A stretch of DNA of 64,000 nt, taken from positions 1-64,000 of the forward strand of contig NZ_JBNXUM010000037.1 of the NCBI RefSeq assembly GCF_050563545.1, given 5' to 3'. This stretch comes from Falsiroseomonas sp050563545. Its GTDB lineage: Bacteria; Pseudomonadota; Alphaproteobacteria; Acetobacterales; Acetobacteraceae. The position numbers were made by a program, and so were the translations under genes. Positions 32,846-42,141 of this stretch are shown piece by piece. The notes beneath the pieces are model-generated. The model ran no database searches, was not told where the DNA came from, and saw only the letters and a program-made list of their open reading frames with translations. The stretch's first letter is position 1. Every line of letters begins with the position of its first letter.

Positions 32846-33864
32846 GCCCGCGCCCCCGCCCGCGGTTCCAGCAGCATTACCAGCAGGTCCACCACCAGGA
32901 ACACCATCACCGAGAACAGCGCGAGCACCAGCACATAGCCCTGCACCACGGCGAAGTCGCCCTGGATGATCGCGTTCAGCCCGAACTGGCCGAGCCCGCC
33001 CCAGGCGAAGACGTATTCGATCAGCGCCGTCGTGCCCACCAGCCCCGCGAGCTCCGTCCCCACGAAGGTCACCACCGGCACCATCGCGTTGCGCAGCACC
33101 AGCCGCCTGATGTCGCGCGCCGGCAGCCCCTGCGCGCGGGCATAGCGGACATAGTCGCTCGCCAGCACCTCGAGCGCGATGGCTCGCGTCTGCTTCACGA
33201 TGGGTGCCGCGGAGATCACCGCGACGCAGAGCACGGGCAGCACGAGCTGCGACGCGGCCGAGGCGAAGGCCTCCTGGTTCCCCGTCAGCAGCGCGTCCCA
33301 CATGTAGCTGCCGGTGATGCGCGGCGGCGGGTCCACCATGAGGTTGATCCGACCCATGCCCGGCGGCGCCCAGCCCAGCAGGTAGAAGAAGACGAACAGC
33401 GCCATCAGCCCCAGCCAGTAGGTCGGCGTGGAGAAACCGAGCAGCGAGAGGAACCGGCTGGTCTGGTCGAACATCCCGTCCGCCTTCTGCGCAGCCTTGA
33501 GCCCGACGGGAATGCCGACCAGCGCGCCGATCGCGACGCCGTAGATCAGCAGCTCGAAGGTCGCGGGCGCGCGATCCAGCAGCTCCGTCAGCACCGGCCG
33601 GTTGCTCACCCAGGACCGTCCGAGATCGCCCTGCGCGACCTTGCCGAGCCAGGTCAGGAACTGCGCCCAGAGCGGCTGGTCCAGCGCGAGGGTGCGGCGG
33701 ATCGTCTCGATCTCGGCCGCCGTCGCGGTCGGACCCGCGAGCATCGCCACGGGGTCCTGCCCACCCAGCCGCACCAGCATGAAGCAGAGGAAGGAGACCG
33801 CGATCAGCAGCGGCACCAGCAGCAGCGCGCGCCGCGCCAGGAAGCTGCCGATCGCGAGCATCAA
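32842..33864 (-). CDS. ABC transporter permease, DppB-like
   Basis: 340-residue permease. It shows the DppB-type N-terminus (R-R-A-L-L-L-V-P-L-L), L-D-Q-P-L-W-A-Q-F and G-D-L-G-R-S-W motifs and an EAA loop near A-R-A-Q-G-L-P. It overlaps the binding-protein gene by 4 bases upstream and the DppC-like gene by 4 downstream, so subunits are made in fixed order. Confidence 0.92.
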   Translation of the reverse strand: MMLAIGSFLARRALLLVPLLIAVSFLCFMLVRLGGQDPVAMLAGPTATAAEIETIRRTLALDQPLWAQFLTWLGKVAQGDLGRSWVSNRPVLTELLDRAPATFELLIYGVAIGALVGIPVGLKAAQKADGMFDQTSRFLSLLGFSTPTYWLGLMALFVFFYLLGWAPPGMGRINLMVDPPPRITGSYMWDALLTGNQEAFASAASQLVLPVLCVAVISAAPIVKQTRAIALEVLASDYVRYARAQGLPARDIRRLVLRNAMVPVVTFVGTELAGLVGTTALIEYVFAWGGLGQFGLNAIIQGDFAVVQGYVLVLALFSVMVFLVVDLLVMLLEPRAGARA

Positions 33865-35447
33865 CCCACCTTCAGGTCGACCCAGCGCTCATGCTCGTCG
33901 GGGTGCGGCACCCAGCCCGAGATGTTGGGCGCCATCGCCTCGAAGGTCTGGGGATAGAGCGTCAGCACCCAGGGCGCGTCCTCCATCCAGACCTTCTGCG
34001 CGTCCTTCACCGCGGCCGCCTGCACGGCGCGGTCGGGGTTGGTGCGCGCACGGTCGATCAGCGCATCCAGCGCGGGGCTGTTGTACTTCGCGCGATTGGA
34101 CACGCCGTCCGACCGCGCCAGGAGCTGCAGCGTGTAGACGGGATCGAGCACGATCGGCCCGTCCTCGAAGGTGAACAGCGCCATGTCCTGCCGCGCGGGG
34201 GCGCCGCGCGCGCGGAGATCCGACCCCGTGATGCGCTGCGCCTTGCAGTTGATGCCGACGGCCTTGAGCTGGTCGGACAACTGAACCGCCATCGCTTCCT
34301 CCCACCACCAGATGTTGGAGAAGAGCAGGTCCACCTCGAAGCCGTTGGAGAGGCCGGCCTCGGCCAGCAGGGCGCGGGCGCGGGCGGGGTCGAAGTCGTA
34401 GTTGAAGAAGCCGGGGTCGTAGCCGCCGACGATCGGTGGGATGATGGATCTCGCGATGTCGCCGGTGCCGAGGAAGACGCCCTGCTTCAGCGCTTCCTTG
34501 TTGGTGGCGTAGTTCATGGCGCGGCGGACGCGCACGTCGTCGAAGGGGCGCATCGCGCAGTTCATGCGCACGCTGGCCATGGCGCGGCCCGCGACGTCCT
34601 GCACCTTCACGCGGCGGTCGCGCTGCATGTCCAGCACCTGCTGCACGGTGGGCCGGTCGATCCACTGCACCTGGCCGGACCGCAGCAGCGTGGTGCGCGA
34701 TGCGCCGGACGGCACGGCGCGGTAGATCACGCGGTCGAAATGCGGCCGCGGGCCGAAGTAGTTGGGGTTTGCCACGAACTCGGCCTGCTCGCCCGCGCGG
34801 AGGCTGCGCAGGTGATAGGCGCCGAAGCCCGCGGTGTTGGTCTCCATCCAGCGCAGCGCCCAGGGGTCGTCCGGTGTCGCGTGCTTCTTCACTTCCGCGC
34901 TGTCGTAGATGCCCGGGACGTACAGCGTCAGCGCCGATAGGAAGATGGAGGACGGCGCGTTCAGCGTAAACTCGACCTCGCGCTGCGACAGCGCCTTCAC
35001 CGCGACGACGTTGGACACGCTGGCGATGAAGGCGCCAGTGCGCTTCTGGTCCAGCGACTTGTTCCAGGACCACTCGACATCGGCGGCCGTCAGCTCGTTG
35101 CCGAAGGCGCTGCGCACGCCCTGCCGCAGGGTGAAGACATACTTCAGCCCGTCGTCGGACACCCGCCAGCGTTCCGCCAGATGCCCCTCGATCACCGAGG
35201 GGTTGAGATAGGTGCGGCCGTCGCGCTCGACGCGGCCGTAGCGGGTCAGGCCCTCATAGGTCTGCACCACGACCTCTTGCGTACCGGGGCGCAGCGCGTC
35301 GCCGTCGAACCCCTCGGGCGTGCCGGGCGCGGCGAGCAGCAGCGTACGGCCCTGGCCCTGCGCCAGCGCGCCCTCGCTGGTCAGCGGCAGATAGGCGGGC
35401 AGCGCGAAGGCCCCGGCGCCCGCCAGCAGAACGTCCCTGCGCTTCAT
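33861..35447 (-). CDS. ABC transporter substrate-binding protein, family 5 (DppA/OppA type)
   Basis: 528-residue periplasmic protein. The ATG at 35447 gives a signal peptide with a twin-arginine-like start (K-R-R-D-V-L-L-A-G) and cleavage near A-L-A-Q. Family 5 features are T-Y-E-G-L-T-R-Y, L-A-E-R-W-R-V-S-D-D-G and V-R-R-A-M-N-Y-A-T-N-K-E. Family members bind peptides, nickel, sugars or opines; the catabolic neighbours make a non-peptide substrate plausible. It is the first gene of the importer operon and divergent from the second OYE gene (103-base gap), which may share control. Confidence 0.9.
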   Translation of the reverse strand: MKRRDVLLAGAGAFALPAYLPLTSEGALAQGQGRTLLLAAPGTPEGFDGDALRPGTQEVVVQTYEGLTRYGRVERDGRTYLNPSVIEGHLAERWRVSDDGLKYVFTLRQGVRSAFGNELTAADVEWSWNKSLDQKRTGAFIASVSNVVAVKALSQREVEFTLNAPSSIFLSALTLYVPGIYDSAEVKKHATPDDPWALRWMETNTAGFGAYHLRSLRAGEQAEFVANPNYFGPRPHFDRVIYRAVPSGASRTTLLRSGQVQWIDRPTVQQVLDMQRDRRVKVQDVAGRAMASVRMNCAMRPFDDVRVRRAMNYATNKEALKQGVFLGTGDIARSIIPPIVGGYDPGFFNYDFDPARARALLAEAGLSNGFEVDLLFSNIWWWEEAMAVQLSDQLKAVGINCKAQRITGSDLRARGAPARQDMALFTFEDGPIVLDPVYTLQLLARSDGVSNRAKYNSPALDALIDRARTNPDRAVQAAAVKDAQKVWMEDAPWVLTLYPQTFEAMAPNISGWVPHPDEHERWVDLKVG

Positions 35448-35550
35448 CACGACCCGTCTCCCGCGGGCAGCCTGGTCGCCGCCTTGTTGTCCGGACATCC
35501 ACGGTTGCCTTCGCGCGCCCCCGCGTCAAGACTGCGGAGGGAGAGTGATC

Positions 35551-37554
35551 ATGCCCGACGGGACGGCCCGCCATCCCTCAAACTATCCCCATGTCTTCCG
35601 CCCGCTGCGGATCGCCGGCGTGGATCTCCGCAACCGCATCCTCGTCCCCGCCCACACCACCAATTTCGGCGAGGACAACCTGCCGTCGGACCGGCACCTC
35701 GCCTATCACCGCGAACGCGCGCGCGGCGGCGCCGCGCTGATCGTCTTCGAGGGGATCCGCGTCCACCGCTCCTCCCTCGGCCGGCGCCAGGGCGTGAACG
35801 GCTATGATCGCGCGGCCATCCCGCGCTTCGCCGCCATCGCAAGGGCCGTTCAGGCCGAAGGCACGAAACTGTTCGGCCAGGTGATCCATCTCGGACGCCA
35901 CATAGACGGCAATTTCGCGCGCATGCCGTCCTGGTCGGCCTCCGCCGTGCCCTGGACCGCGACCGCGCCGCCGCCGCACCCCATGACCGAGGACGAGATC
36001 GGCCAGGTGATCGAGGCGCATGCCGAGGTCGCGGCCAACCTGGTCGAAGCCGGCCTCGACGGCGTCGAGCTGACCATGGCGCATGGCCATCTGCTGCAGC
36101 AGTTCCTCTCCCCCGCGGTGAACCGCCGCAGCGATGCCTGGGGCGGGTCGGAGGAGAGGCGCATGCGCCTGGCGCTGGAATGCCTGCGCGCGGTCCGCGC
36201 CCGCGTCGGCGAGGGCGTCGCCGTCGGCCTGCGCGTCTCCGCCGACGAGTTCCTCGAGGGCGGGCTGACGCTGGCCGACATGCGGCGCATCGTCCCCGCG
36301 CTCTGCGCCGCGGCGCGGGTGGATTTCGTGAACGTCAGCCACAGCGCCTATCACGGCAGCCGCACCATCTCGACGCAGATGGCGGACATGCATTTCGCCG
36401 CCGACGAATTCCACCACCTCCCGCGCGGCATCGCGGCGTCGCTGAGGGATGCGCGGCAGGACATCCCGGTCTTCGCGGTCTGCCGCTTCCGCACCATCGC
36501 GGAGGCCGATGCAATGCTCGGCACGGGCGACGTCGCGATGGTCGCGATGGCGCGCGCCCATATCGCGGAACCCGCCCTGGTCCGCCACGCCGCGGAGGGC
36601 CGCGAGGCGGAGAGCCGCCCCTGCGTCTCCTGCAACCAGGGCTGCACCGGCTTCCTCGCGCAGTCGCTCGCGATCACCTGCCTGTCGAACCCGCGCGCGG
36701 GGCGCGAGTCCGAATGGCCGGAGCCGCCTCCGCCCGCCGCGAAGCCGCAACGCGTCCTGGTCATCGGTGGCGGTCCCGCGGGGATGGAGGCCGCGACCAT
36801 CGCCGCGCGCCGCGGCCATGACGTCGAGCTCTGGGAGGCGTCGGGCGCGCTCGGCGGCGCGCTCGCCTGGAACGAGCGGCACGCCGTGCGCGCCGACATG
36901 GCGCTGCTGCTGCGCTTCCAGCGGGATGCGCTGGCCCGCGCGGGCGTGCGGATCGCGCTGGACCGCCGCGCCGCCGCCGCCGCGATCCTCGCGCATGGTG
37001 CCGATGCCGTGATCGTCGCGACCGGCGCCGAGCCCGCCGGCGCGGCCTTTCCCGGCGGCGGCTTGGGCATGACGATGGAGCAGGCGCTCGCGAACGCCGC
37101 CACGCTGCCTGGCCGCGTCGCGGTGCAGGACATGCTCGGCAGCTTCGCCGTCGCGGGCTTCGTGGAATGGCTGGCCGGCACGGGCCGACGCGTGACGCTG
37201 GTCGCGCCCACCGGCACGCCGGGCTGGCAGGTGAACATCTATTCCTCCTTCGCCTGGCGGCAGCGGCTGCGCGACGCCGGTGTGCGCATCCTCGCGCTGC
37301 AGGCGATCCACGCCTTCACGCCGGGCGAGGCCGTGCTGGCCGACCTCTCCACCGGGGAGACGCGCCTGGAGGCTTTCGACGCCGTCATCGCCCCCGCGCA
37401 TGGCACGCCGCGCGACGCGATCGCGGCCGACCTCCGCGCGCTGGCGGCGACGCGCAGCGACGCACCCGCGATCCACCTGATCGGCGACGCGGCGTCGCCG
37501 CGATCGGCGCTGGAAGCGGTGTTCGAGGGACACGAGCTGGGCCGGGCGCTGTGA
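35551..37554 (+). CDS. Old-Yellow-Enzyme-type NAD(P)H:flavin oxidoreductase (2 of 2)
   Basis: 667-residue paralogue of the enzyme at 24399-26396, with the same FMN barrel plus FAD/NAD(P) domain layout (G-G-G-P-A-G-M-E near residue 410). Here the Fe-S motif is complete: C-V-S-C-N-Q-G-C and a fourth Cys 11 residues later. It should therefore hold a 4Fe-4S cluster like dienoyl-CoA reductase. A GGAGGGAGAG site precedes the ATG at 35551; an in-frame GTG 6 bases earlier is less likely. It overlaps the GMC gene by 4 bases. The two probably form consecutive steps. Confidence 0.9.
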   Translation: MPDGTARHPSNYPHVFRPLRIAGVDLRNRILVPAHTTNFGEDNLPSDRHLAYHRERARGGAALIVFEGIRVHRSSLGRRQGVNGYDRAAIPRFAAIARAVQAEGTKLFGQVIHLGRHIDGNFARMPSWSASAVPWTATAPPPHPMTEDEIGQVIEAHAEVAANLVEAGLDGVELTMAHGHLLQQFLSPAVNRRSDAWGGSEERRMRLALECLRAVRARVGEGVAVGLRVSADEFLEGGLTLADMRRIVPALCAAARVDFVNVSHSAYHGSRTISTQMADMHFAADEFHHLPRGIAASLRDARQDIPVFAVCRFRTIAEADAMLGTGDVAMVAMARAHIAEPALVRHAAEGREAESRPCVSCNQGCTGFLAQSLAITCLSNPRAGRESEWPEPPPPAAKPQRVLVIGGGPAGMEAATIAARRGHDVELWEASGALGGALAWNERHAVRADMALLLRFQRDALARAGVRIALDRRAAAAAILAHGADAVIVATGAEPAGAAFPGGGLGMTMEQALANAATLPGRVAVQDMLGSFAVAGFVEWLAGTGRRVTLVAPTGTPGWQVNIYSSFAWRQRLRDAGVRILALQAIHAFTPGEAVLADLSTGETRLEAFDAVIAPAHGTPRDAIAADLRALAATRSDAPAIHLIGDAASPRSALEAVFEGHELGRAL

Positions 37555-39143
37555 GGACGGAGGTCCTCGTCATCGGCGCCGGCGCGGGCGGCGCGGCGCT
37601 GTCGTGGCGGCTCGCGACGCAGGGCATGCGCGTCACCTGCCTCGAGCAGGGGCCGTGGATGGCGCCGGAGTCAGGCCCTGCGGACCAGGCGGATTGGGAA
37701 CGCCGCCGGATGCGCGACTGGCATCCCGACCCGAACCGCCGCGCCGCGCCGGCGGACTACCCCGTGGACGACAGCGATTGCCCGATCCGTCCGCTGATGG
37801 TCGGCGCCGTCGGCGGCTCCACCGTCTTGTGGTCGGGCCATCTGCCGCGCTTCCATCCCTCCGACTTCCGCATGCGGAGCCTCGACGGCGTCGGCGACGA
37901 CTGGCCCATCGCCTATGACGATCTCGCGCCCTACTACGCGCTGAACGAGCGGATGTCGGGCTGCGCCGGCGTCGCGGGCAATCCCGCCTATCCAGCCGAC
38001 CAGGGCGAGCGCCTGCCGCCCGCGCCCCTGCTGCCCTTCGAACGGCGCATCGTCGCGGGATTCGAGACACTCGGCTGGCACTGGTGGCCCGCCGACATCG
38101 CGCTGCTGACGCAGCCGCGCGCGGGGCGCGAGGCCTGCAACCATTGCGGCCCCTGCGAGATCGGCTGCCACCGCCGCGCCAAGGCCTCGGCCGACGTGAC
38201 CTACTGGCCCGGCGCGCTCGCCGCCGGCGCGCGCCTGGTCCCCGGCGCGCGTGTCGAGCGCATCACGCTGGACGCCGACGGATCGCGCGCGACCGGCGCG
38301 ATCTGGCTCGACGCGACCGGCGCGCGCCATCGCATCGAGGCCGATGCCGTCGTCATCGCCGCCAACGGCATCGGCACGCCGCGCCTGCTGCTGATGTCGC
38401 GCAGCCCGCGCTTCCCCGATGGCCTGCTGAACGACAGCGGCCTGGTCGGGAAGCGCCTGATGCTGCATCCCCTCGCGCGCCTGGCCGGCCGCTTCGGCGA
38501 GGAGGTCGGCGGCCATCGCGGCATCGCCGCCGGTGCCATCGTCTCGCGCCAGTTCTACGAGACCGATCCCGCGCGCGGCTTCGTGCGGGGCTTCAAGCTT
38601 CAGATCCTGCGTGGCACAGGCCCCGCCGGCATCGCGCTGACCGGTGGCGGCTTCGGCCGGCTGCCCTGGGGCGAAGCGCACCGCGCCGCCTTCCGCGACA
38701 CCTTCGGCCATACGCTCGCCGTCAGCATCTGCGCCGACGACCTGCCGGAGGAAGCGAACCGCGTCGAACTCGCGCCCGATCGCGCCGACGGCCACGGCCT
38801 GCCCGGCGCCCGCATGGTCTACCGCGTCGGCGCCAACAGCCGCGCGATCCTCGACCACGGCCTGGATCGCGCACGCGACCTGCTCGATGCCTGCGGCGCC
38901 ACCGCCACCCATGCCACGCCGCTCGTCGCCGAGGCCGGCTTCCATCTCATGGGCACGGCGCGGATGGGCGAGGATCCCGCGAGCTCGGTCGTGGACCGCT
39001 ACGGCCGCGCTCATGCCGTGCCGAACCTCTTCATCGCCGATGGCAGCGTTTTCGTTACCGCGGCGGCGGTGAACCCCGCGCACACCATCCAGGCGCTCGC
39101 GCTGCGCAGCGCCGACCACATGGTCGCGACGCGCGCCGGCTGA
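37551..39143 (+). CDS. GMC-family FAD dehydrogenase (2 of 2)
   Basis: 530 residues from the GTG at 37551, which overlaps the OYE stop as GTGA. It has the FAD motif G-A-G-A-G-G near residue 9 and the cysteine cluster C196-x2-C199-x2-C202-x3-C206. The active-site G-F-H-L-M-G-T-A-R-M-G and C-terminal N-P-A-H-T-I-Q-A follow. It is a clear paralogue of the GMC protein at 22445-23974, sharing W-H-W-W-P and A-S-A-D-V-T segments. No small subunit or CMD gene follows here; it may use a different partner or that of the other operon. Confidence 0.9.
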   Translation: MRTEVLVIGAGAGGAALSWRLATQGMRVTCLEQGPWMAPESGPADQADWERRRMRDWHPDPNRRAAPADYPVDDSDCPIRPLMVGAVGGSTVLWSGHLPRFHPSDFRMRSLDGVGDDWPIAYDDLAPYYALNERMSGCAGVAGNPAYPADQGERLPPAPLLPFERRIVAGFETLGWHWWPADIALLTQPRAGREACNHCGPCEIGCHRRAKASADVTYWPGALAAGARLVPGARVERITLDADGSRATGAIWLDATGARHRIEADAVVIAANGIGTPRLLLMSRSPRFPDGLLNDSGLVGKRLMLHPLARLAGRFGEEVGGHRGIAAGAIVSRQFYETDPARGFVRGFKLQILRGTGPAGIALTGGGFGRLPWGEAHRAAFRDTFGHTLAVSICADDLPEEANRVELAPDRADGHGLPGARMVYRVGANSRAILDHGLDRARDLLDACGATATHATPLVAEAGFHLMGTARMGEDPASSVVDRYGRAHAVPNLFIADGSVFVTAAAVNPAHTIQALALRSADHMVATRAG

Positions 39144-39149
39144 ACCCCG

Positions 39150-39422
39150 CTACTTCCAGCCGAGCATCTGCGGCATGCGGCCGATCGCCTCGGTCGCGCC
39201 GGCGCTGATCATCGCGCCCGAGGCCAGCAGCGCGCCGGCCGTGCCGAAGGCCAGCAGCAGCCCCAACACGATCCCGGGCAGCCTTGCCGCCCCGTCGCCG
39301 GGCCGCGAGGCTGCGGCGACCTGCCCCATCAGCAGCAGCCCGCCGACCAGCAGGGCGAGCAGCCCCAGGCCGGCGGCGATCATCTCCAGCAGCGCCTGCG
39401 GCGCGGGTAACCGAAGCTCCAT
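39150..39422 (-). CDS. Small integral membrane protein of unknown function
   Basis: 90 residues with two or three hydrophobic helices (about 15-35, 48-70) separated by a short polar loop A-S-R-P-G-D-G. No family recognised. It converges on the GMC gene with a 6-base gap and is divergent from the FKBP gene. The helix pattern and third-position G/C preference support a real gene, but evidence is limited to that. Confidence 0.5.
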   Translation of the reverse strand: MELRLPAPQALLEMIAAGLGLLALLVGGLLLMGQVAAASRPGDGAARLPGIVLGLLLAFGTAGALLASGAMISAGATEAIGRMPQMLGWK

Positions 39423-39572
39423 CCTGGCGCACTCCTCGGGCTGTCTTGGCCTGGGGCGGCAGCCTGCGCAGCAATCCGTTCAGGAACGGTTACGAACCCG
39501 CGGCCCGACGCCGGCCCCCTTTTGCCAGCGGCGCGCGGTCGCGCTACGCCTGTCCGGCGACACGGTTCGGAG

Positions 39573-39923
39573 ATGCGCATGCCGCTGAAGATGGACGACC
39601 TGGTGCAGGGCGAGGGCACGATGGCGCTCTCCGGCAAGCAGGTCACCGTGCACTACACGGGGTGGTTGTTCGACGCCTCGGCGCCGGAGACCAAGGGCCG
39701 CAAGTTCGACAGCTCCCGCGACCGCGGCGATCCCTTTGCCTTCCCGCTCGGCGCGGGCCGCGTGATCCAGGGCTGGGACCGCGGCGTGGCGGGCATGCGC
39801 ATCGGCGGCCAGCGCCGCCTGACCATCCCGCCGGAGATGGGCTATGGCGCGCGCGGTGCCGGCGGGGTCATCCCGCCCAATGCGACGCTGGTCTTCGACG
39901 TGGAGCTGCTCGGCGTCGACTGA
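39573..39923 (+). CDS. FKBP-type peptidyl-prolyl isomerase
   Basis: 116-residue single-domain FKBP that speeds proline isomerisation during protein folding. The fold is complete: V-T-V-H-Y-T-G-W-L, F-D-S-S-R-D-R-G-D-P-F, V-I-Q-G-W-D-R-G-V, Y-G-A-R-G-A-G-G-V-I-P and L-V-F-D-V-E-L. No signal peptide is seen, so it is probably cytoplasmic. Either ATG (39573 or 39579) could be used. It ends 3 bases before the converging CoA-transferase. Confidence 0.93.
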   Translation: MRMPLKMDDLVQGEGTMALSGKQVTVHYTGWLFDASAPETKGRKFDSSRDRGDPFAFPLGAGRVIQGWDRGVAGMRIGGQRRLTIPPEMGYGARGAGGVIPPNATLVFDVELLGVD

Positions 39924-39926
39924 GGA

Positions 39927-41054
39927 TCAGTCCTCGTCGAAGCCCGCGCCCCGATGCTGGTCCAGCGTCGGGGCGCCGGCGCGCGGGATTGGCCGCGCAT
40001 CGTCGAAGCTGATCGGCGTGGCGACGACGCGATAGTCCTCGCCGGGCGGCGTCACCAGCATGCCCATCGCCTGGACCTGGGGCTCTTCCACCAGCTCCTC
40101 GATCGTGTTGATCGGCGCGCAGGGCACGCCCGCCGCGACCAGCGCCTGCAGCCAGTGCGCGCGCGGCTTCGCAAGCAGGGCGGCGCGCAGCGGCGCCAGC
40201 AGCGCGTCCTTGTTGCCCAGCCGCGCGCGGTTGGTGGCGAAGCGCGGATCGGCGATCCACTCGGCGTGCCCGACCTCGCGCGCGAGCTTCGCGAAGAGCC
40301 GGTCGTTCCCGCAGCAGATCAGGAAGGGCCCGTCGGCCGCGTCGAAGGCCTCATAGGGCACGAAGTCTGGATGGCCGGAGGCATGCCGGACCGGCTTCTG
40401 CCCCTGGTTGATCCAGGCCGCGATCTTCTGGTTGCCCCAGGCCACCGCGGTTTCCAGCAATGACGTGTTCACCACGCCGCCGCGTCCCGTGACCTCGCGC
40501 CGGCGCAGCGCGGCGAGCGCGCCGATCACCGTCCACATCCCCGTGCCCTGGTCCACCACACTCGACCCCATGCGCACGGGCGGCCCGTCCGGCGCGCCGG
40601 TGATCGAGCTGAGCCCGCCATAGGCCTGCAGCAGCGGCTCGTAGCCCGGGCGATCCTTCATCGGGCCGCGATGGCCGAAGGCGCCCATCGCGCAGTAGAC
40701 CAGCTGGGGATGCCGCGCCGTCGTCTCCGCCGGCCCGAGGCCGAGCGCCTCCGGCACGCCGGGCCGCATGTTGTGCACCAGGATGTCGGCGTGCTGCAGC
40801 AGCGCGTGCAGCGCATCCACGCCTTCCCTGGACTTCAGGTCCAGCGCGACGGATTTCTTGCCGCGGTTGAACTCCACGAAATTCAGCGCATCGCCGCGCC
40901 GGAAGGCCTTGCCCATCTGGCGCGCATCGTCGCCGCCGTCGGGCTTCTCGATCTTGATGACCTCGGCGCCGAGGTCGGCCAGGATCGCGCCGGCATAGGG
41001 CCCGGCGAAGACCTGGCCGATCTCCACGACCTTGATGCCGGCGAGTGGGAGCAT
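39927..41054 (-). CDS. Class III CoA-transferase (CaiB/BaiF family)
   Basis: 375 residues: K-V-V-E-I-G-Q-V-F-A-G-P at the start, F-N-R-G-K-K-S-V-A-L-D-L, and catalytic-Asp region S-V-V-D168-Q-G-T-G. It activates or exchanges a carboxylate as its CoA thioester. It lies 5 bases downstream of a TctC gene, which in turn follows a DcaP-like porin, so it probably activates the acid taken up by that pair. The open frame upstream of 41054 is antisense-like and is ignored. Confidence 0.9.
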   Translation of the reverse strand: MLPLAGIKVVEIGQVFAGPYAGAILADLGAEVIKIEKPDGGDDARQMGKAFRRGDALNFVEFNRGKKSVALDLKSREGVDALHALLQHADILVHNMRPGVPEALGLGPAETTARHPQLVYCAMGAFGHRGPMKDRPGYEPLLQAYGGLSSITGAPDGPPVRMGSSVVDQGTGMWTVIGALAALRRREVTGRGGVVNTSLLETAVAWGNQKIAAWINQGQKPVRHASGHPDFVPYEAFDAADGPFLICCGNDRLFAKLAREVGHAEWIADPRFATNRARLGNKDALLAPLRAALLAKPRAHWLQALVAAGVPCAPINTIEELVEEPQVQAMGMLVTPPGEDYRVVATPISFDDARPIPRAGAPTLDQHRGAGFDED

Positions 41055-41059
41055 GGGCG

Positions 41060-42022
41060 TCAATCCGGCCTGATGTTGGCGCGCTCGATCAGCCCGCGCC
41101 ATTTCGCGATCTCCTGCGGCAGGCGCGTGGCCAGCGGGCCCGGCCCGTCGAGGCGGATGATGCCGGCGGCCTGCGCCATGCGCTCCTTCAGCGCCGGATC
41201 GTCCTTCAGCGCCGCGAGTTCCGCGACAAGCCGGTCGCGCAATGCAGGCGGAAAGCCCCTCGGCGCGTACATCGAGAAGAAGTTCGGCGCGGCATAGCCC
41301 GGCACGACCTCGCCGATCGCGGGCACCTCGGGCATCACGGCGATGCGCTCCTCCGTCGTCACGCCGAGCAGCCGCGCGCGGCCCTGGCTCACATGCGGCA
41401 GCACCTCGATGGAGCTTCCGAAGACCAGGTCGATCTCGTTGGCGTAGATCGCGTTCACGGCCTGGCTGACCCCGCGATAGGGCACATGCGTCAGCTCGAT
41501 CCCCGCCATGGAGGCAAACAGCGCCGTCGTCAGGTGGTTCGCCGAGCCCACGCCGCCCGTGCCATAGGTCAGCCGTCCCGGCTCCGCCCGTGCCGCCGCG
41601 ATCAGCTCCTGCAGAGTGGCAAAGCGGCTGTCCGCGCGCACCATCAGCCCCGCCGGCAGGTCCACCACCGTCGTGAGGGGATCGAGGTCGCGCACGGGAT
41701 CGAAGTTCAGGCTGGGCTGCAGCGTCGGCAGGATCGAGATCGAGGCCGAGATGAAGAGCAGCGTCGCCCCGTCCGGCGCGCTGCGCGCCACCGCCTGCGC
41801 ACCGAGGCCCCCGCCCGCGCCGGGCCGGTTCTCCACCACGAAGGCGGCGCCGAGGCGCTGCGACAGCCGGTCCGCGATGATGCGCGCCGGCACGTCCTGC
41901 GGCCCGCCGGCGGCGAAGGGGATGACGATCCTCACCTGGCGCACCGGCCAGGCCTCCTGCGCGTCGGCCGTGACCGCGATCCCGGCCAGCGCCGCGCCGA
42001 TCACGACATCGCGCCGTCGCAT
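41060..42022 (-). CDS. TctC/Bug-family periplasmic binding protein (3 of 4)
   Basis: 320 residues with a twin-Arg-type signal (M-R-R-R-D-V-V-I-G, cleavage near A-D-A-Q). It has R-I-V-I-P-F-A-A-G-G-P-Q-D, V-V-E-N-R-P-G-A-G-G, Y-G-T-G-G-V-G-S-A-N-H and T-H-V-P-Y-R-G. It probably captures a small carboxylate that entered through the porin encoded 119 bases upstream, for activation by the CoA-transferase encoded 5 bases downstream. The inner-membrane step is not encoded nearby. Confidence 0.9.
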   Translation of the reverse strand: MRRRDVVIGAALAGIAVTADAQEAWPVRQVRIVIPFAAGGPQDVPARIIADRLSQRLGAAFVVENRPGAGGGLGAQAVARSAPDGATLLFISASISILPTLQPSLNFDPVRDLDPLTTVVDLPAGLMVRADSRFATLQELIAAARAEPGRLTYGTGGVGSANHLTTALFASMAGIELTHVPYRGVSQAVNAIYANEIDLVFGSSIEVLPHVSQGRARLLGVTTEERIAVMPEVPAIGEVVPGYAAPNFFSMYAPRGFPPALRDRLVAELAALKDDPALKERMAQAAGIIRLDGPGPLATRLPQEIAKWRGLIERANIRPD

Positions 42023-42141
42023 GCCTCGCCCCTCTGTCTCGTGGCAACTGCGCGCACCGAAAGGACGAGCTAACGCGGAAACGCCGGGCGCGGGAAGAGG
42101 CGGGGAGGATGCCGGGATGGGCTCCGCCGGCCCCGGCCCGT

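Noticed and set aside
37551..39143. GMC copy 2 as a gene starting at 37167
   Set aside because: The earlier frame start lies deep inside the OYE gene and gives Arg-rich sequence; GTG 37551 starts right before the FAD motif and overlaps the OYE stop.
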